Of a DNA stretch of 28,843 nucleotides, positions 7,246 to 14,876 are shown one piece after another. Position numbers and translations under genes: made by a program. Under the pieces are notes generated by a model. The model was not told the origin of the DNA, made no database searches, and was given only the letters and a program-made list of their open reading frames with translations. The stretch comes from JBFGWM01 sp041588495 (lineage in GTDB: Bacteria > Pseudomonadota > Gammaproteobacteria > Pseudomonadales > JBFGWM01): the NCBI GenBank assembly GCA_041588495.1, contig JBFGWM010000004.1, forward strand, positions 1-28,843, written 5' to 3'. Within the stretch, counting starts at the first letter, position 1, and each line of letters opens with the position of its first letter.

Positions 7246-8385
7246 TCAGCGGTGACTGAGCATTGCGAGAATCCGGTCAGCGAGGCCGGTCAGCCACTCC
7301 AGCAGGCGGTTCAGCCGCGACCTGCGCTGCCATTCATCGGGCAGAATCTCCCGGGCCCGCGCAAAATCGTCGAGCAGCATCCCGCGCACCCGTTCCGCAA
7401 ACCCGGCATCACGGACCTCCTGGCTGGCCTCGAGGTTCCAGCGCAGGGTCCAGTGGTCGAGATTGCAGGAACCGATCGAGGTCCAGTCGTCGGCCAGGGC
7501 GACCTTCATGTGCAGGAAGCGCTCATCGAACTCGAAGATGCGTACGCCGGCGCGCAACAGGCGCTCGTAGTACCGTCGCCCGGCATAACGCACGCCGGGA
7601 TGATCGACCTCCGCACCCGGCAGCAGGAGGCGCACATCCACACCGCGGCCGGCGGCGCGGCGGACTGCCCGGCGCACAGTCCACGAGGGCACGAAATACG
7701 CGGTGGCAATCCACAGCACGCGGCGTGCGTGCCCCGCCTCGCGCAACAGCGAGCGCTTGACCTCCTGGCGGGTCAGCCGCCGCGAGGCCACCACCCGCGC
7801 CTGGAATCCGTTGCTGGCCGAGTGCATGGCAACGGGAACCCAGCGCAGCGGAATATCGGACTGCTCGAGCCAGATCTGCTGAAACAGGGCCAGCCAGTCC
7901 TGGACCACGGGCCCACGCACCCGCACCATGGTTTCCCGCCAGCTGCGGCGCGGGTCCTCCGGGCTCATGAACTCGTCGGCGATGCCGGCGCCGCCGGTCC
8001 AGGCCTCCTCGCCGTCCACCAGCAGCAGCTTGCGATGGTCGCGGGCCAGGTTGCGAAACGGCGGTCGCAGGCGCAGCGGGTTGTAAAAACACACCGCGAC
8101 CCCGGCGTCGCGCAGGCGGCGCCGGTCGGCACGGGCCAGGCCCAGGGAGCCGAAGGCGTCCAGCAACAGGCGCACGTCGACGTGCCTGCGCCGCGCGGCG
8201 GCCAGCACCTGGATGAAGCGGGTCGCCACGCGGCCGGACTCGCACAGGTACATCTCCAGGAACACGAACTGCCGGGCGCGCCCGATCGCTTCCAGCATGG
8301 CCGGGAAAAAGGTCTCGCCATCGGGATAAAGGTCCAGCGCGTTGCCGTCACGCCAGGGGAAGCCCTCGGGTAACTCGTCGGCCAT
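7246..8385 (-). CDS. clsB: phospholipase D-family cardiolipin synthase (ClsB-like)
   Basis: A 379-residue protein with two HKD phosphatidyltransferase motifs: H117/K119/D124 in DHRKLLLVDGEEAWTGG and H292/K294/D299 in HMKVALADDWTSIGS, each followed by the downstream Asn or Glu elements of the family. Length and lack of N-terminal membrane helices fit E. coli ClsB (YbhO), not ClsA. ClsB makes cardiolipin from phosphatidylglycerol or phosphatidylethanolamine at the inner membrane. The ATG overlaps the stop of the upstream GGDEF gene (TGATG), so the two are probably translationally coupled. In E. coli clsB is next to ybhP; here a YbhP-like gene is about 5 kb away at 13428. Confidence 0.88.
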   Translation of the reverse strand: MADELPEGFPWRDGNALDLYPDGETFFPAMLEAIGRARQFVFLEMYLCESGRVATRFIQVLAAARRRHVDVRLLLDAFGSLGLARADRRRLRDAGVAVCFYNPLRLRPPFRNLARDHRKLLLVDGEEAWTGGAGIADEFMSPEDPRRSWRETMVRVRGPVVQDWLALFQQIWLEQSDIPLRWVPVAMHSASNGFQARVVASRRLTRQEVKRSLLREAGHARRVLWIATAYFVPSWTVRRAVRRAAGRGVDVRLLLPGAEVDHPGVRYAGRRYYERLLRAGVRIFEFDERFLHMKVALADDWTSIGSCNLDHWTLRWNLEASQEVRDAGFAERVRGMLLDDFARAREILPDEWQRRSRLNRLLEWLTGLADRILAMLSHR

Positions 8386-9134
8386 CAGTTCCCGGCGCGA
8401 CCCGCAACTTCCGTGTAACGGCAGATCCGGTTGCGGCCGCCCTTCTTGGCGGCATACATGGCCTGGTCGGCCGCACCGTGAAGCTGCCAGGCGTCCCCCT
8501 CGAGATCGGAACTGCTCGCCGCACCGATGGACGCCGTGATACCGATCGGCGCACCACCGGGAGCCGGTATCTTGAGGTCGCGGAGAGCCGCGAGGAAGCG
8601 TTGCGCGGCCAGCACCGCGCCCGCCTCGTCGGTCCCTTCGAGGATCACCGCGAATTCCTCGCCGCCAACCCGCGCCACCGTCTCACCCTCCCGGGAGGAA
8701 GCCGCAAGAGTCTGCCCCACGGCCTGCAACACGCAATCCCCCGCCGGGTGGCCGCGGGTATCGTTGATCTGCTTGAAATGGTCGAGGTCGATCTGCAGGA
8801 CCGCCAGGGGCAGCGACATGCGGCGTGCAGTGGCGAAGGCCTCGCCGAGGCGCTCGTGGAAGAAACGCGGGTTGTAGAGTCCCGTGAGTGAATCGCGGAT
8901 GGCCATCAGGGCCAGCTTGTTCTCGTTCAGACCGACGTAGTAGCCAAACACGGTGAACACGAACATGGTGCCCAGGGTCATGTACAGGTAGACGCCCGGG
9001 TCGGCGTGAAAACCGGCCGCGGCATCACGGCCCAGCAGGGTCTCGATGATGATCCAGCCGAACGGCGAACCCAGGCTGAGCGCGGCGCCCAGGGCGGCGC
9101 GGCGGCGGGGTTGCTGTGGCGAGCTCTCAACCAC
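8385..9134 (-). CDS. membrane-anchored diguanylate cyclase (GGDEF)
   Basis: About 249 residues. Two hydrophobic segments near the N-terminus (LGAALSLGSPFGWIIIETLL and VYLYMTLGTMFVFTVFGYYVGL) anchor a complete GGDEF domain beginning RDSLTGLYNPRFF. The active-site loop is RVGGEEFAVIL (GGEEF about residues 157-161), consistent with an active c-di-GMP synthase. The product-inhibition site, usually RxxD, is RxxE here, so feedback may be weakened. The frame opens at GTG 9152, but GTG 9134 is preferred because GGAGGG lies seven bases before it. No periplasmic sensor domain separates the helices. It is coupled to clsB by a one-base overlap, linking c-di-GMP output to a membrane-lipid gene. Confidence 0.88.
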   Translation of the reverse strand: MVESSPQQPRRRAALGAALSLGSPFGWIIIETLLGRDAAAGFHADPGVYLYMTLGTMFVFTVFGYYVGLNENKLALMAIRDSLTGLYNPRFFHERLGEAFATARRMSLPLAVLQIDLDHFKQINDTRGHPAGDCVLQAVGQTLAASSREGETVARVGGEEFAVILEGTDEAGAVLAAQRFLAALRDLKIPAPGGAPIGITASIGAASSSDLEGDAWQLHGAADQAMYAAKKGGRNRICRYTEVAGRAGN

Positions 9135-9182
9135 GACCCCGCCCTCCGTCACCAGGTGACCCGAAGGCGCGGCCCGGCGTGG

Positions 9183-10127
9183 TCATTCCTCTTCCTCGCC
9201 CCGGTCACGGATACGCGTGTCATCGGGCTTGACCACCAGCACATCGGTGCCGATCCGGTCGAGCACCTTCTCCGCGGTATTGCCGAGGATCCACTGGCGG
9301 ATCACCGACCTCGATACCGCACCCATCACGGTGATGTTCGCGCCGACGTCAGCCGCCTTGTCGCAGAGTTCGTCCTCGACGCGGCCGCGCGCGGCAATCA
9401 CGTGGTCGGCGGTCACCGCGGGGTATTTCTGCACCAGTTCGCGCAGGCGTTCGCGGTGTGCGGTGTCGTAACCCTCCAGGCTCAGCCGTTCGCTCTCCTC
9501 GGGGTCGACATCGAAGGCGTCGCCGGTCCAGCAATGCAGTGCCCAGGGCGTCCAGCTCATGGCTTCCGCGAGGGAGGACATGGTTTCGAGAATGCGGTGA
9601 TCGAGGTCCGCGGGCTTGTCACGGGTGTGCAGCGGGTCCACCGCCGCGATGATTGCCCCGGGCTCCTTCCAGGTCGCCAGTTTCACCAGCAGCAGGGGCA
9701 CCGGGCATTCGCGAATCAGTTGCCAGTCCGTGTTGGTGAACAGCGCCCGCTTCAGCGGCGAGTGATAGGCGGTCTGCTTGATGACCAGGTCCGGCTGGCT
9801 CGCCGCGACCTTGTGCAGGATGCCGTCGTGCAGGGGACGCTTCCAGGCGACATCGGTCACCACCTCGACGTCCCGCTCACGCAGGCTCGCGGCCCGCGAT
9901 TCCAGCCGCGTGGCCCACTCCCGCATGCACGCCAGGCGCGCCTTCTCGAGGCGCTCCTCCTCCAGGAAGTGGTCCGTTTCCAGGGAAGACATGTAACCGC
10001 AGGTAAACAGTTCGAGGCTGGCGCCCAGGGCGCGTGCGAGCTGTTCGCCGCGATCCACGGCCAGTTGCACCTCCTCGCCCGGATCGACGATCACCAGTAT
10101 CTTGCGAATCCTTGCCACGTGGTTCAT
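9183..10127 (-). CDS. uspE: tandem-domain universal stress protein UspE-like
   Basis: A 314-residue protein with two Usp domains (about 1-150 and 160-305), matching UspE in length and layout. Domain 1 begins KILVIVDP; domain 2 contains IIAAVDPLH. The end of domain 2 keeps a Usp nucleotide-loop-like sequence, MGAVSRSVIRQWILGNTAEKVL, followed by TDVLVVKP. UspE-type proteins support survival, motility and adhesion under growth arrest; the molecular activity is unclear. The ATG lies 57 bp from an FNR-type palindrome with a -10 at the ideal spacing, so low-oxygen induction is likely. A second tandem Usp gene is divergent from it. Confidence 0.92.
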   Translation of the reverse strand: MNHVARIRKILVIVDPGEEVQLAVDRGEQLARALGASLELFTCGYMSSLETDHFLEEERLEKARLACMREWATRLESRAASLRERDVEVVTDVAWKRPLHDGILHKVAASQPDLVIKQTAYHSPLKRALFTNTDWQLIRECPVPLLLVKLATWKEPGAIIAAVDPLHTRDKPADLDHRILETMSSLAEAMSWTPWALHCWTGDAFDVDPEESERLSLEGYDTAHRERLRELVQKYPAVTADHVIAARGRVEDELCDKAADVGANITVMGAVSRSVIRQWILGNTAEKVLDRIGTDVLVVKPDDTRIRDRGEEEE

Positions 10128-10155
10128 CCACCTCCATTACCCAGTCGACGTGTAA

Positions 10156-10200
10156 ATTCTAACCGCTGGCCCCGGCGATCGGTTTGACCTGGATCAAACC
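10156..10200 (-). promoter_or_regulatory. FNR box and -10 driving uspE
   Basis: GGTTTGACCTGGATCAAACC (10181-10200) is an inverted repeat with seven-base perfect arms around the FNR core TTGAC-N4-ATCAA (10184-10197). On the minus strand the core is followed after exactly 22 bp by TAGAAT (10156-10161, five of six). That places the box centre at -41.5 for a start near 10149, the class II FNR-activated layout. UspE starts at 10127. Confidence 0.82.
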
Positions 10201-10251
10201 ATTATATGCACCGGGGCTGTCGCCCGCCCGCGGGATCGATCTCCGCCCCAC

Positions 10252-10293
10252 TTGACCTGGATCAGTGCCGCCATCCGGCCGCGATGGTGGAAT
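10252..10293 (+). promoter_or_regulatory. FNR box and -10 driving the second usp gene
   Basis: TTGACCTGGATCAG (10252-10265) matches the FNR consensus with one change in the last arm base. On the plus strand TGGAAT (10288-10293, four of six) begins exactly 22 bp after the box, giving a predicted start near 10300 and a centre at -41.5. The usp ATG is at 10343, with the Na/Pi gene downstream. This box and the uspE box share the CCTGGA centre. Confidence 0.72.
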
Positions 10294-10342
10294 GAGACTG
10301 AAGCACCTGCGTGTGCGCGGGCCACCTTTGCGGAGATCAGCC

Positions 10343-11278
10343 ATGTCAACCTACCAACGCATCCTCGTGGTACTCGGCCGGGACCATTCCCTGCACGAGG
10401 CCGCACTCAATCTCACCTCCCGGATCGCGGCGAGTGATGCCAGCGTCCACGTCATGGTCCCCGTCTACGACCCCGCCGCGCGTATCGCCGAACTTGTCCA
10501 GGACGGCAGCGCGGAGCAGATCCGGCAGACCTGTATCGACGGCAATCGTCACGTGGCTGACAAGGCGATCGCACAGCTGACCTCACTGGGCATTCCGACA
10601 GCGGGTGGTGTGCACTGGGACCGTCGCGCGGACCTCGCGGTACTCGAAGCCGCCCACCGCGGTCACAGTGACCTCATCATCAAGACCGCGCCCAACCCGG
10701 AACACCGGCCGGACATCGAGGACCGCAACGTGTTGCGGTCCTGCGTCTGTCCGCTTTACCTGGTGCGCGAGGAACGTCGCGAGCTGCCGGGCAACATCGT
10801 CGCAGCGGTGGACCTGGTGCGTGACGATACCCGGCACGCCAACCTCAACCGTTGCGTGTTGAAGCACTCCGGCGAACTCGCCGCGGCCTTCGGGTCGGCG
10901 ATACACCTGATCGCCGCATTCCCGCCCCTGACAACCGCCCTCCCGCTGATGGAAAATTTTGCCGAGGCGGAATCCCTGCATCGTGAAATCGAGGCACGTT
11001 ACAAGGCCAGGGGCGCCACGCTGCTCGAAACCTGCCGGCTTCCCGGCGTGGTCAATATCGAGGAGGGATCTCCCGGAAAAGTGATCGCCGGCGTCGCCGC
11101 GAAACTGACCGGGACGGTCATCGTCTGCGGCACCATCGCGCGCACCGGGATCGCCGGGATCGCCGTCGGCAACACGGTGGAGCGGATCCTGGAACTGACC
11201 GGCAACGACGTGTTCTGCGTCAAGGGTGAGAACCTCGTGGTCCCGTCCGAACTCGACCGTGAAATGGGACGCGTTTAG
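10343..11278 (+). CDS. tandem-domain universal stress protein
   Basis: A 311-residue protein with two Usp domains. The first begins YQRILVVLGRDHSLHEAAL; the second begins near residue 153 with NIVAAVDLVRDD and ends with VCGTIARTGIAGIAVGNTVERIL. The layout resembles UspE but the sequence is clearly different from the divergent neighbour, so this looks like an old paralogue, not a recent duplicate. The frame extends upstream to 10265, but ATG 10343 is chosen because GGAGAT lies just before it and the first beta strand follows at once. An FNR box precedes it. The Na/Pi cotransporter gene follows after 38 bp, probably in the same transcript. Confidence 0.92.
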   Translation: MSTYQRILVVLGRDHSLHEAALNLTSRIAASDASVHVMVPVYDPAARIAELVQDGSAEQIRQTCIDGNRHVADKAIAQLTSLGIPTAGGVHWDRRADLAVLEAAHRGHSDLIIKTAPNPEHRPDIEDRNVLRSCVCPLYLVREERRELPGNIVAAVDLVRDDTRHANLNRCVLKHSGELAAAFGSAIHLIAAFPPLTTALPLMENFAEAESLHREIEARYKARGATLLETCRLPGVVNIEEGSPGKVIAGVAAKLTGTVIVCGTIARTGIAGIAVGNTVERILELTGNDVFCVKGENLVVPSELDREMGRV

Positions 11279-11316
11279 ACTCGGGCCGGTATTCACCGCA
11301 TGAAGAGCACGTCACA

Positions 11317-12981
11317 GTGCCGGAATTCTGGACGTTCATAGCCGGCCTGGGCCTGTTTCTCCTCGGCATGATGTTGCTGGAGGAGGCTCTCGGAAAACTC
11401 GCCGGACCGTCCTTCAAGCGCTTCCTGCGCGAACACACCCGCCACCCGCTCGAGGCGATCCTGGTCGGCATCCTGGTCACCGCCATCCTGCAGAGCAGCT
11501 CCCTGGTCACCCTGATGCTGCTGGCGCTCACCGGTGCCGGGATCATGAGCCTGCGCAATGCACTGGGGGTGGTGATCGGCGCCAACCTGGGCACCACGTT
11601 CACCGGCTGGATCGTGACCACCCTCGGCTTCAAGCTCAACTTCGACCAGGTGGCCCTGCCCCTGGTCGGGATCGGCTGCCTGGGATACGTGTTCCTCGAC
11701 CCCGGGCGCAGGCAACGCCACGCGTTCACGTTCCTGGCCGGCTTCGGCTTCCTGTTCCTCGGTCTCGGCCACATGAAGACCAGCGCCGAGGGACTCGCCA
11801 CCCTGGTCGACATCGCCACCCTGGCCGGCTACGGGCTGCCGGTGTTCGTCCTTTTTGGATTCGTGCTGACCGCGATCATCCAGTCGAGTTCGGCGAGCAT
11901 GATGATCACCCTGGCGGCGGTGAATGCCGGGATCATCGACCTGACCATGGCGGCAGGCGTGGTCATCGGCAGCGACCTGGGCACCACGATGACGACCGTG
12001 ATCGGGTCGCTGAAAGGTTCCCCCATCAAGCGCCAGGTGGCGCTCGCCCACGTCCTGTTCAACATCATGACCGCGGTGATGGCGCTGATCATGGTCTACC
12101 CGTTGCTCGACCTGCTGGTGGGAACACTCGGCGTGGACGACCCCCTGTACGGAACGGTCGCCTTCCACAGCAGTTTCAACGTGATCGGTATTATCCTGTT
12201 CTACCCGTTCCTCGGTCGCTTCGCGCAATTCCTCGAACACCGCTTCGTATCCCGCGAGGATCATGCCGCCGTGTTCATGCACAGGGTGCCCGTGGAGGAG
12301 CCCGACGTGTTCAGCGAGGCGCTGGAACGCGACCTCCAACTGCTCAACCGCTACATCATCCAGTACAACCTGCATGCGCTCGGCCTGGTCCGCCGCCTGC
12401 CGCCCGCCGCGCGGGACCTGGTCGAGGACAACCTGCGCACATGGCCCGGCGCCACGCAGGCCTACGCGCACATCAAGGACATGCAGGGCGAGATTCTCGG
12501 CGGCTGTATCGCGGTGCAGGAAAAACCGTTGTCCGCGGAGGCTTCACTGCGTGTCTCGCGCATCATGACCGCGGCCCGCGATGCCGTGCACAGCGCCAAG
12601 TCGACCAAGGACATCCACCACAACCTGAGCGAGTGCCAGGACAGCGCGAACGAGGCCCTCAACCGCTTCCTCGAGAAGGTACGGGGCGAGGCCACAACCT
12701 ACTACCTGGCGGTGGTCGAATGCCTGCGATCAACCAGTCCGCACGCAATCGGCGACCACGTGGACGTACTGCGCAAGCTCGCGCGCACCGGTTACGACCG
12801 CACCTGGGACGCGATTCGCGACATTCTCCGCTCGCGCAGCGTGATGGACACGGAAGTCGCGTCGCTGAACAGCATCAACCGGGAAATCCTCTCGTCGAGC
12901 GGATCCCTGGAGGATGCCCTGCTGGCGGCGGAGTCCGATCCCGCCACCGTGGCCGACCCGGTTCGGTCGGCGACAGGCTGA
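11317..12981 (+). CDS. Na/Pi cotransporter family protein with PhoU-like C-terminus
   Basis: A 554-residue membrane protein. The first 310 residues or so hold two inverted repeats typical of Na/Pi-cotransporter II (NptA/YjbB) proteins: QSSS at 59-62 and again at 189-192, each followed by a matching GVVIGANLGTT or GVVIGSDLGTT segment. From about residue 330 the protein is soluble and helical, resembling PhoU, as in the fused bacterial family. Such proteins move phosphate with sodium, and E. coli YjbB exports it; direction is not readable here. The start is GTG, with only a weak GAAGAG site. It lies 38 bp after the usp gene and probably shares its FNR-controlled promoter. It converges with the cytochrome gene nine bases later. 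Confidence 0.9.
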   Translation: MPEFWTFIAGLGLFLLGMMLLEEALGKLAGPSFKRFLREHTRHPLEAILVGILVTAILQSSSLVTLMLLALTGAGIMSLRNALGVVIGANLGTTFTGWIVTTLGFKLNFDQVALPLVGIGCLGYVFLDPGRRQRHAFTFLAGFGFLFLGLGHMKTSAEGLATLVDIATLAGYGLPVFVLFGFVLTAIIQSSSASMMITLAAVNAGIIDLTMAAGVVIGSDLGTTMTTVIGSLKGSPIKRQVALAHVLFNIMTAVMALIMVYPLLDLLVGTLGVDDPLYGTVAFHSSFNVIGIILFYPFLGRFAQFLEHRFVSREDHAAVFMHRVPVEEPDVFSEALERDLQLLNRYIIQYNLHALGLVRRLPPAARDLVEDNLRTWPGATQAYAHIKDMQGEILGGCIAVQEKPLSAEASLRVSRIMTAARDAVHSAKSTKDIHHNLSECQDSANEALNRFLEKVRGEATTYYLAVVECLRSTSPHAIGDHVDVLRKLARTGYDRTWDAIRDILRSRSVMDTEVASLNSINREILSSSGSLEDALLAAESDPATVADPVRSATG

Positions 12982-12989
12982 ACCTCGTC

Positions 12990-13337
12990 TCAATAGGACG
13001 ATTCTTCGGCAGCCAGGGGTTCGGGGTCATCGGAGAGCACCGGGTCACCCTCGAACCGGTAGTACGCGGAATGCAGGTATTCCTCCACGTCCATGCGGTC
13101 CTCCTCCGCCCAGCCCAGCTTGAGGTAGTCCGACCAGCGGCGCACGAAATGGCGCAGGTCCTGAACGTTCTCCACCTTGTGGTTGGCCCGCACGTGCGCG
13201 GTGCTGAGATGACACAGGTTGCAGTGCTGTTCATAAAGTGCACGCCCGCGGACTGCGTCCGCATGCGCGACGGGTGCGGCCAGCGCCGCAGAACAGGTCA
13301 ACAGGGCAATAATGGACTTGCAGTCGCGCTTGATCAT
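12990..13337 (-). CDS. periplasmic monohaem cytochrome c
   Basis: A 115-residue class I-like cytochrome c. A signal peptide (MIKRDCKSIIALL to PVAHA) is probably cleaved near residue 26. A single haem site, C39-NL-C42-H43, follows in YEQHCNLCH. Met in EEDRMDVEEY near residue 81 is a candidate distal ligand, but the usual C-terminal pattern is weak. The ATG at 13337 is chosen over an upstream in-frame codon at 13367 because AAGGAGA lies before it and the signal peptide starts there. An FNR-type box lies 70 bp upstream. It is probably a small electron carrier made at low oxygen; its partners are not in the window. Confidence 0.86.
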   Translation of the reverse strand: MIKRDCKSIIALLTCSAALAAPVAHADAVRGRALYEQHCNLCHLSTAHVRANHKVENVQDLRHFVRRWSDYLKLGWAEEDRMDVEEYLHSAYYRFEGDPVLSDDPEPLAAEESSY

Positions 13338-13378
13338 CCGTGTCTCCTTCGATCGGAATATTCGCAAGGCTGGGAATC

Positions 13379-13420
13379 AATGTGCCACCCCGCCCGGATC
13401 CGGTCATTGATCCAGGTCAA
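13379..13420 (-). promoter_or_regulatory. FNR box upstream of the cytochrome c gene
   Basis: TTGATCCAGGTCAA (13407-13420) differs from TTGAT-N4-ATCAA at a single base. On the minus strand CACATT (13379-13384, three of six) begins 22 bp after it, the class II spacing. The cytochrome ATG is at 13337. The box lies just after the stop of the EEP gene, so it most likely gives the cytochrome its own promoter. Confidence 0.7.
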
Positions 13421-13427
13421 CGGTGCC

Positions 13428-14189
13428 TCAGTCGCCGGTGCCGTGGAACTCGCACAGCAAAGGCAGGTGGTCCGACAGGGACCGCCACGGTGCGCCCGAC
13501 ATGCGTTCGCAATGGTGCGGCACGAGTCCGCGGGCATACACGCGGTCGACGGGCAATACCGGCATCCAGGCCGGGAAACTGCGGGCGTGGCGTCCGGTGA
13601 GGGTGCGGAAGACCTCGCGCACACCGAGCGAAGTTTCCATGCGGTGGCCCGCGCTGCCCCGCCAGTCATTGAAATCACCGGCGATCAGCAGGCCCTCGCC
13701 GGCGGGCACATGGGCGCGGATCCGTTCCAGCAGCGCGGACACCTGCCCGTAACGCTCGGCGCCGGTGAGCCCGAAGTGAACACACATGACGTGGAGCGGA
13801 ACCACCGAATGCGGTGTGCGCACCACGCCATGCAGGATGCTGCGACTGGCCCCGGCAAACGGCGAAACATTGAGATTTTCCCAGTGCTCGAAGGGATAAC
13901 GGCTCAGTATCGCGTTGCCGTGATGGCCATGGGGATAGACGGCATTGCGGCCGTAAACATGATGCGGCCACAGGCGGTCGGCGAGGAACTCGAACTGGGC
14001 CTCGTCGGGCCAGTCCGCGAAACGCTGGCGGTGGTGATGGTGTTCACCCTGGACTTCCTGCAGGCAGACAATGTCGCAGCCGAGGCGCTCGATCTCACGC
14101 CGCAGTTCGTGCAGCACAAAGCGGAAGTTGCCGACGCCGAACCCCTTGTGCAGGTTGTAGGTAAGCAGCCTGAGCCCTGTTTCCCGCAT
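13428..14189 (-). CDS. endonuclease/exonuclease/phosphatase-fold protein (YbhP-like)
   Basis: A 253-residue EEP-superfamily enzyme. Motifs in order: LLTYNLHKG (N12, H14), CLQEVQGEH (metal-binding E45), HGNAILSRYPF, IAGDFNDWRG (Asp/Asn pair) and the terminal SDHLPLL (catalytic His near 240). The set is complete, so Mg-dependent phosphodiesterase or phosphatase activity is likely. No signal peptide or membrane helix is visible. Overall it resembles E. coli YbhP, which lies next to clsB in that species; a clsB homologue is at 7246 here. The substrate is unknown; DNA, phosphoinositide-like lipid and nucleotide substrates all occur in the superfamily. The ribosome site before the ATG is weak. Confidence 0.83.
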   Translation of the reverse strand: MRETGLRLLTYNLHKGFGVGNFRFVLHELRREIERLGCDIVCLQEVQGEHHHHRQRFADWPDEAQFEFLADRLWPHHVYGRNAVYPHGHHGNAILSRYPFEHWENLNVSPFAGASRSILHGVVRTPHSVVPLHVMCVHFGLTGAERYGQVSALLERIRAHVPAGEGLLIAGDFNDWRGSAGHRMETSLGVREVFRTLTGRHARSFPAWMPVLPVDRVYARGLVPHHCERMSGAPWRSLSDHLPLLCEFHGTGD

Positions 14190-14255
14190 TTCGACGACCC
14201 GCCCGTGGGTATCCTCGCAGTCTAGCGCGAACCGGCGGAGGGAGGCCCGCTGTCG

Positions 14256-14284
14256 GGGGCGGCGGGGGAATCTCCCGCCGCCCC
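14256..14284 (-). terminator. strong GC hairpin after hsp20
   Basis: Arms 14256-14266 and 14274-14284 form an 11-bp perfect stem around a seven-base loop (GGAATCT), starting five bases beyond the hsp20 stop. There is no U-run on either strand, so this is not a textbook intrinsic terminator. It may end or stabilise the hsp20 transcript before the EEP gene. Confidence 0.45.
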
Positions 14285-14288
14285 GCGG

Positions 14289-14741
14289 TCAGGAAACCTC
14301 GAGTTTCACGGGTTTCGCCCTTGGCTGCTCCCGACGCGGCAGGTCAAGTGAAAGCACCCCATCGCTGAAGCTGGCCCGGGCGCCCTCGTGATTGATGTCG
14401 TCACCCAGGTTGAAGCGGCGCACGTACTGGCCGTAATGGCGTTCCCTGCGCACGACCTTGCCCTCCTCCTCTTTTTTCTCGTCGGCACGGGTCTCCGCGC
14501 TGATGGTCAGCACGCCTTCGTGCACAGAAATGTCGATGTCCTCCCGTTTCACGCCGGGCAGGTCCACTTTCAACAGGTAGCCGTTGTCCTTCTCCTGGAT
14601 ATCGCAACGCGGCATCGCCAGCGCCTCGTTCTCCTCGCGGCTCAGGGTCATTGGCCGGAAGAAGTCGCTGAAGATGCCGTCCAGGTCGGAGAACGGGTCG
14701 AAATGCCCCACCAGGGACGGGTTGCGCTTGATCAGGCTCAT
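14289..14741 (-). CDS. small heat shock protein Hsp20
   Basis: A 150-residue alpha-crystallin-domain chaperone. The N-terminal arm (FDPFSDLDGIFSDFF) is followed by the domain at about residues 43-138, with the conserved KVDLPGVKREDIDISVHEGVLTISAE and the typical ASFSDGVLSLDLPRRE. The short tail carries KLEV, an I/L-x-I/V-like motif used in oligomer assembly. Such proteins hold unfolding proteins for ATP-dependent refolding. The ATG is preceded by GGGAGG. No ROSE-type thermometer or sigma-32 promoter is obvious in the leader. Instead an FNR box lies 73 bp upstream with a -10 at the right spacing. Confidence 0.94.
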   Translation of the reverse strand: MSLIKRNPSLVGHFDPFSDLDGIFSDFFRPMTLSREENEALAMPRCDIQEKDNGYLLKVDLPGVKREDIDISVHEGVLTISAETRADEKKEEEGKVVRRERHYGQYVRRFNLGDDINHEGARASFSDGVLSLDLPRREQPRAKPVKLEVS

Positions 14742-14785
14742 GTCAGTCCACCTCCCAGGGTGAAAACCACGTTGTACACGTTTTT

Positions 14786-14827
14786 ATTTTGACTTCGGAC
14801 CTGCCTGCGTTTATTGATGCAGATCAA
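14786..14827. promoter_or_regulatory. divergent FNR box between hsp20 and the VIT gene
   Basis: TTGATGCAGATCAA (14814-14827) is a perfect match to TTGAT-N4-ATCAA. On the minus strand CAAAAT (14786-14791, four of six) begins exactly 22 bp beyond it, giving a class II promoter for hsp20. On the plus strand the equivalent position (14850-14855) is G-rich and a poor -10, so activation of the VIT gene from this box is less certain, although its ATG is only 50 bp away. Confidence 0.78.
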
Positions 14828-14876
14828 GGAACCTCGGCTCGCGGGCCGCGGGGCAAAGCCACGAAGAGGAGTCGTG

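Noticed and set aside
11300..11341. 13-codon frame overlapping the Na/Pi start
   Set aside because: It begins with ATG and could be a leader peptide, but there is no good ribosome site or attenuator structure.
11293..12471. 392-codon minus-strand frame
   Set aside because: It is opposite the Na/Pi cotransporter, whose QSSS repeats and helices are unmistakable.
12441..14225. 594-codon plus-strand frame
   Set aside because: It crosses the end of the Na/Pi gene and lies opposite the cytochrome and EEP genes, all of which have clear motifs and starts.
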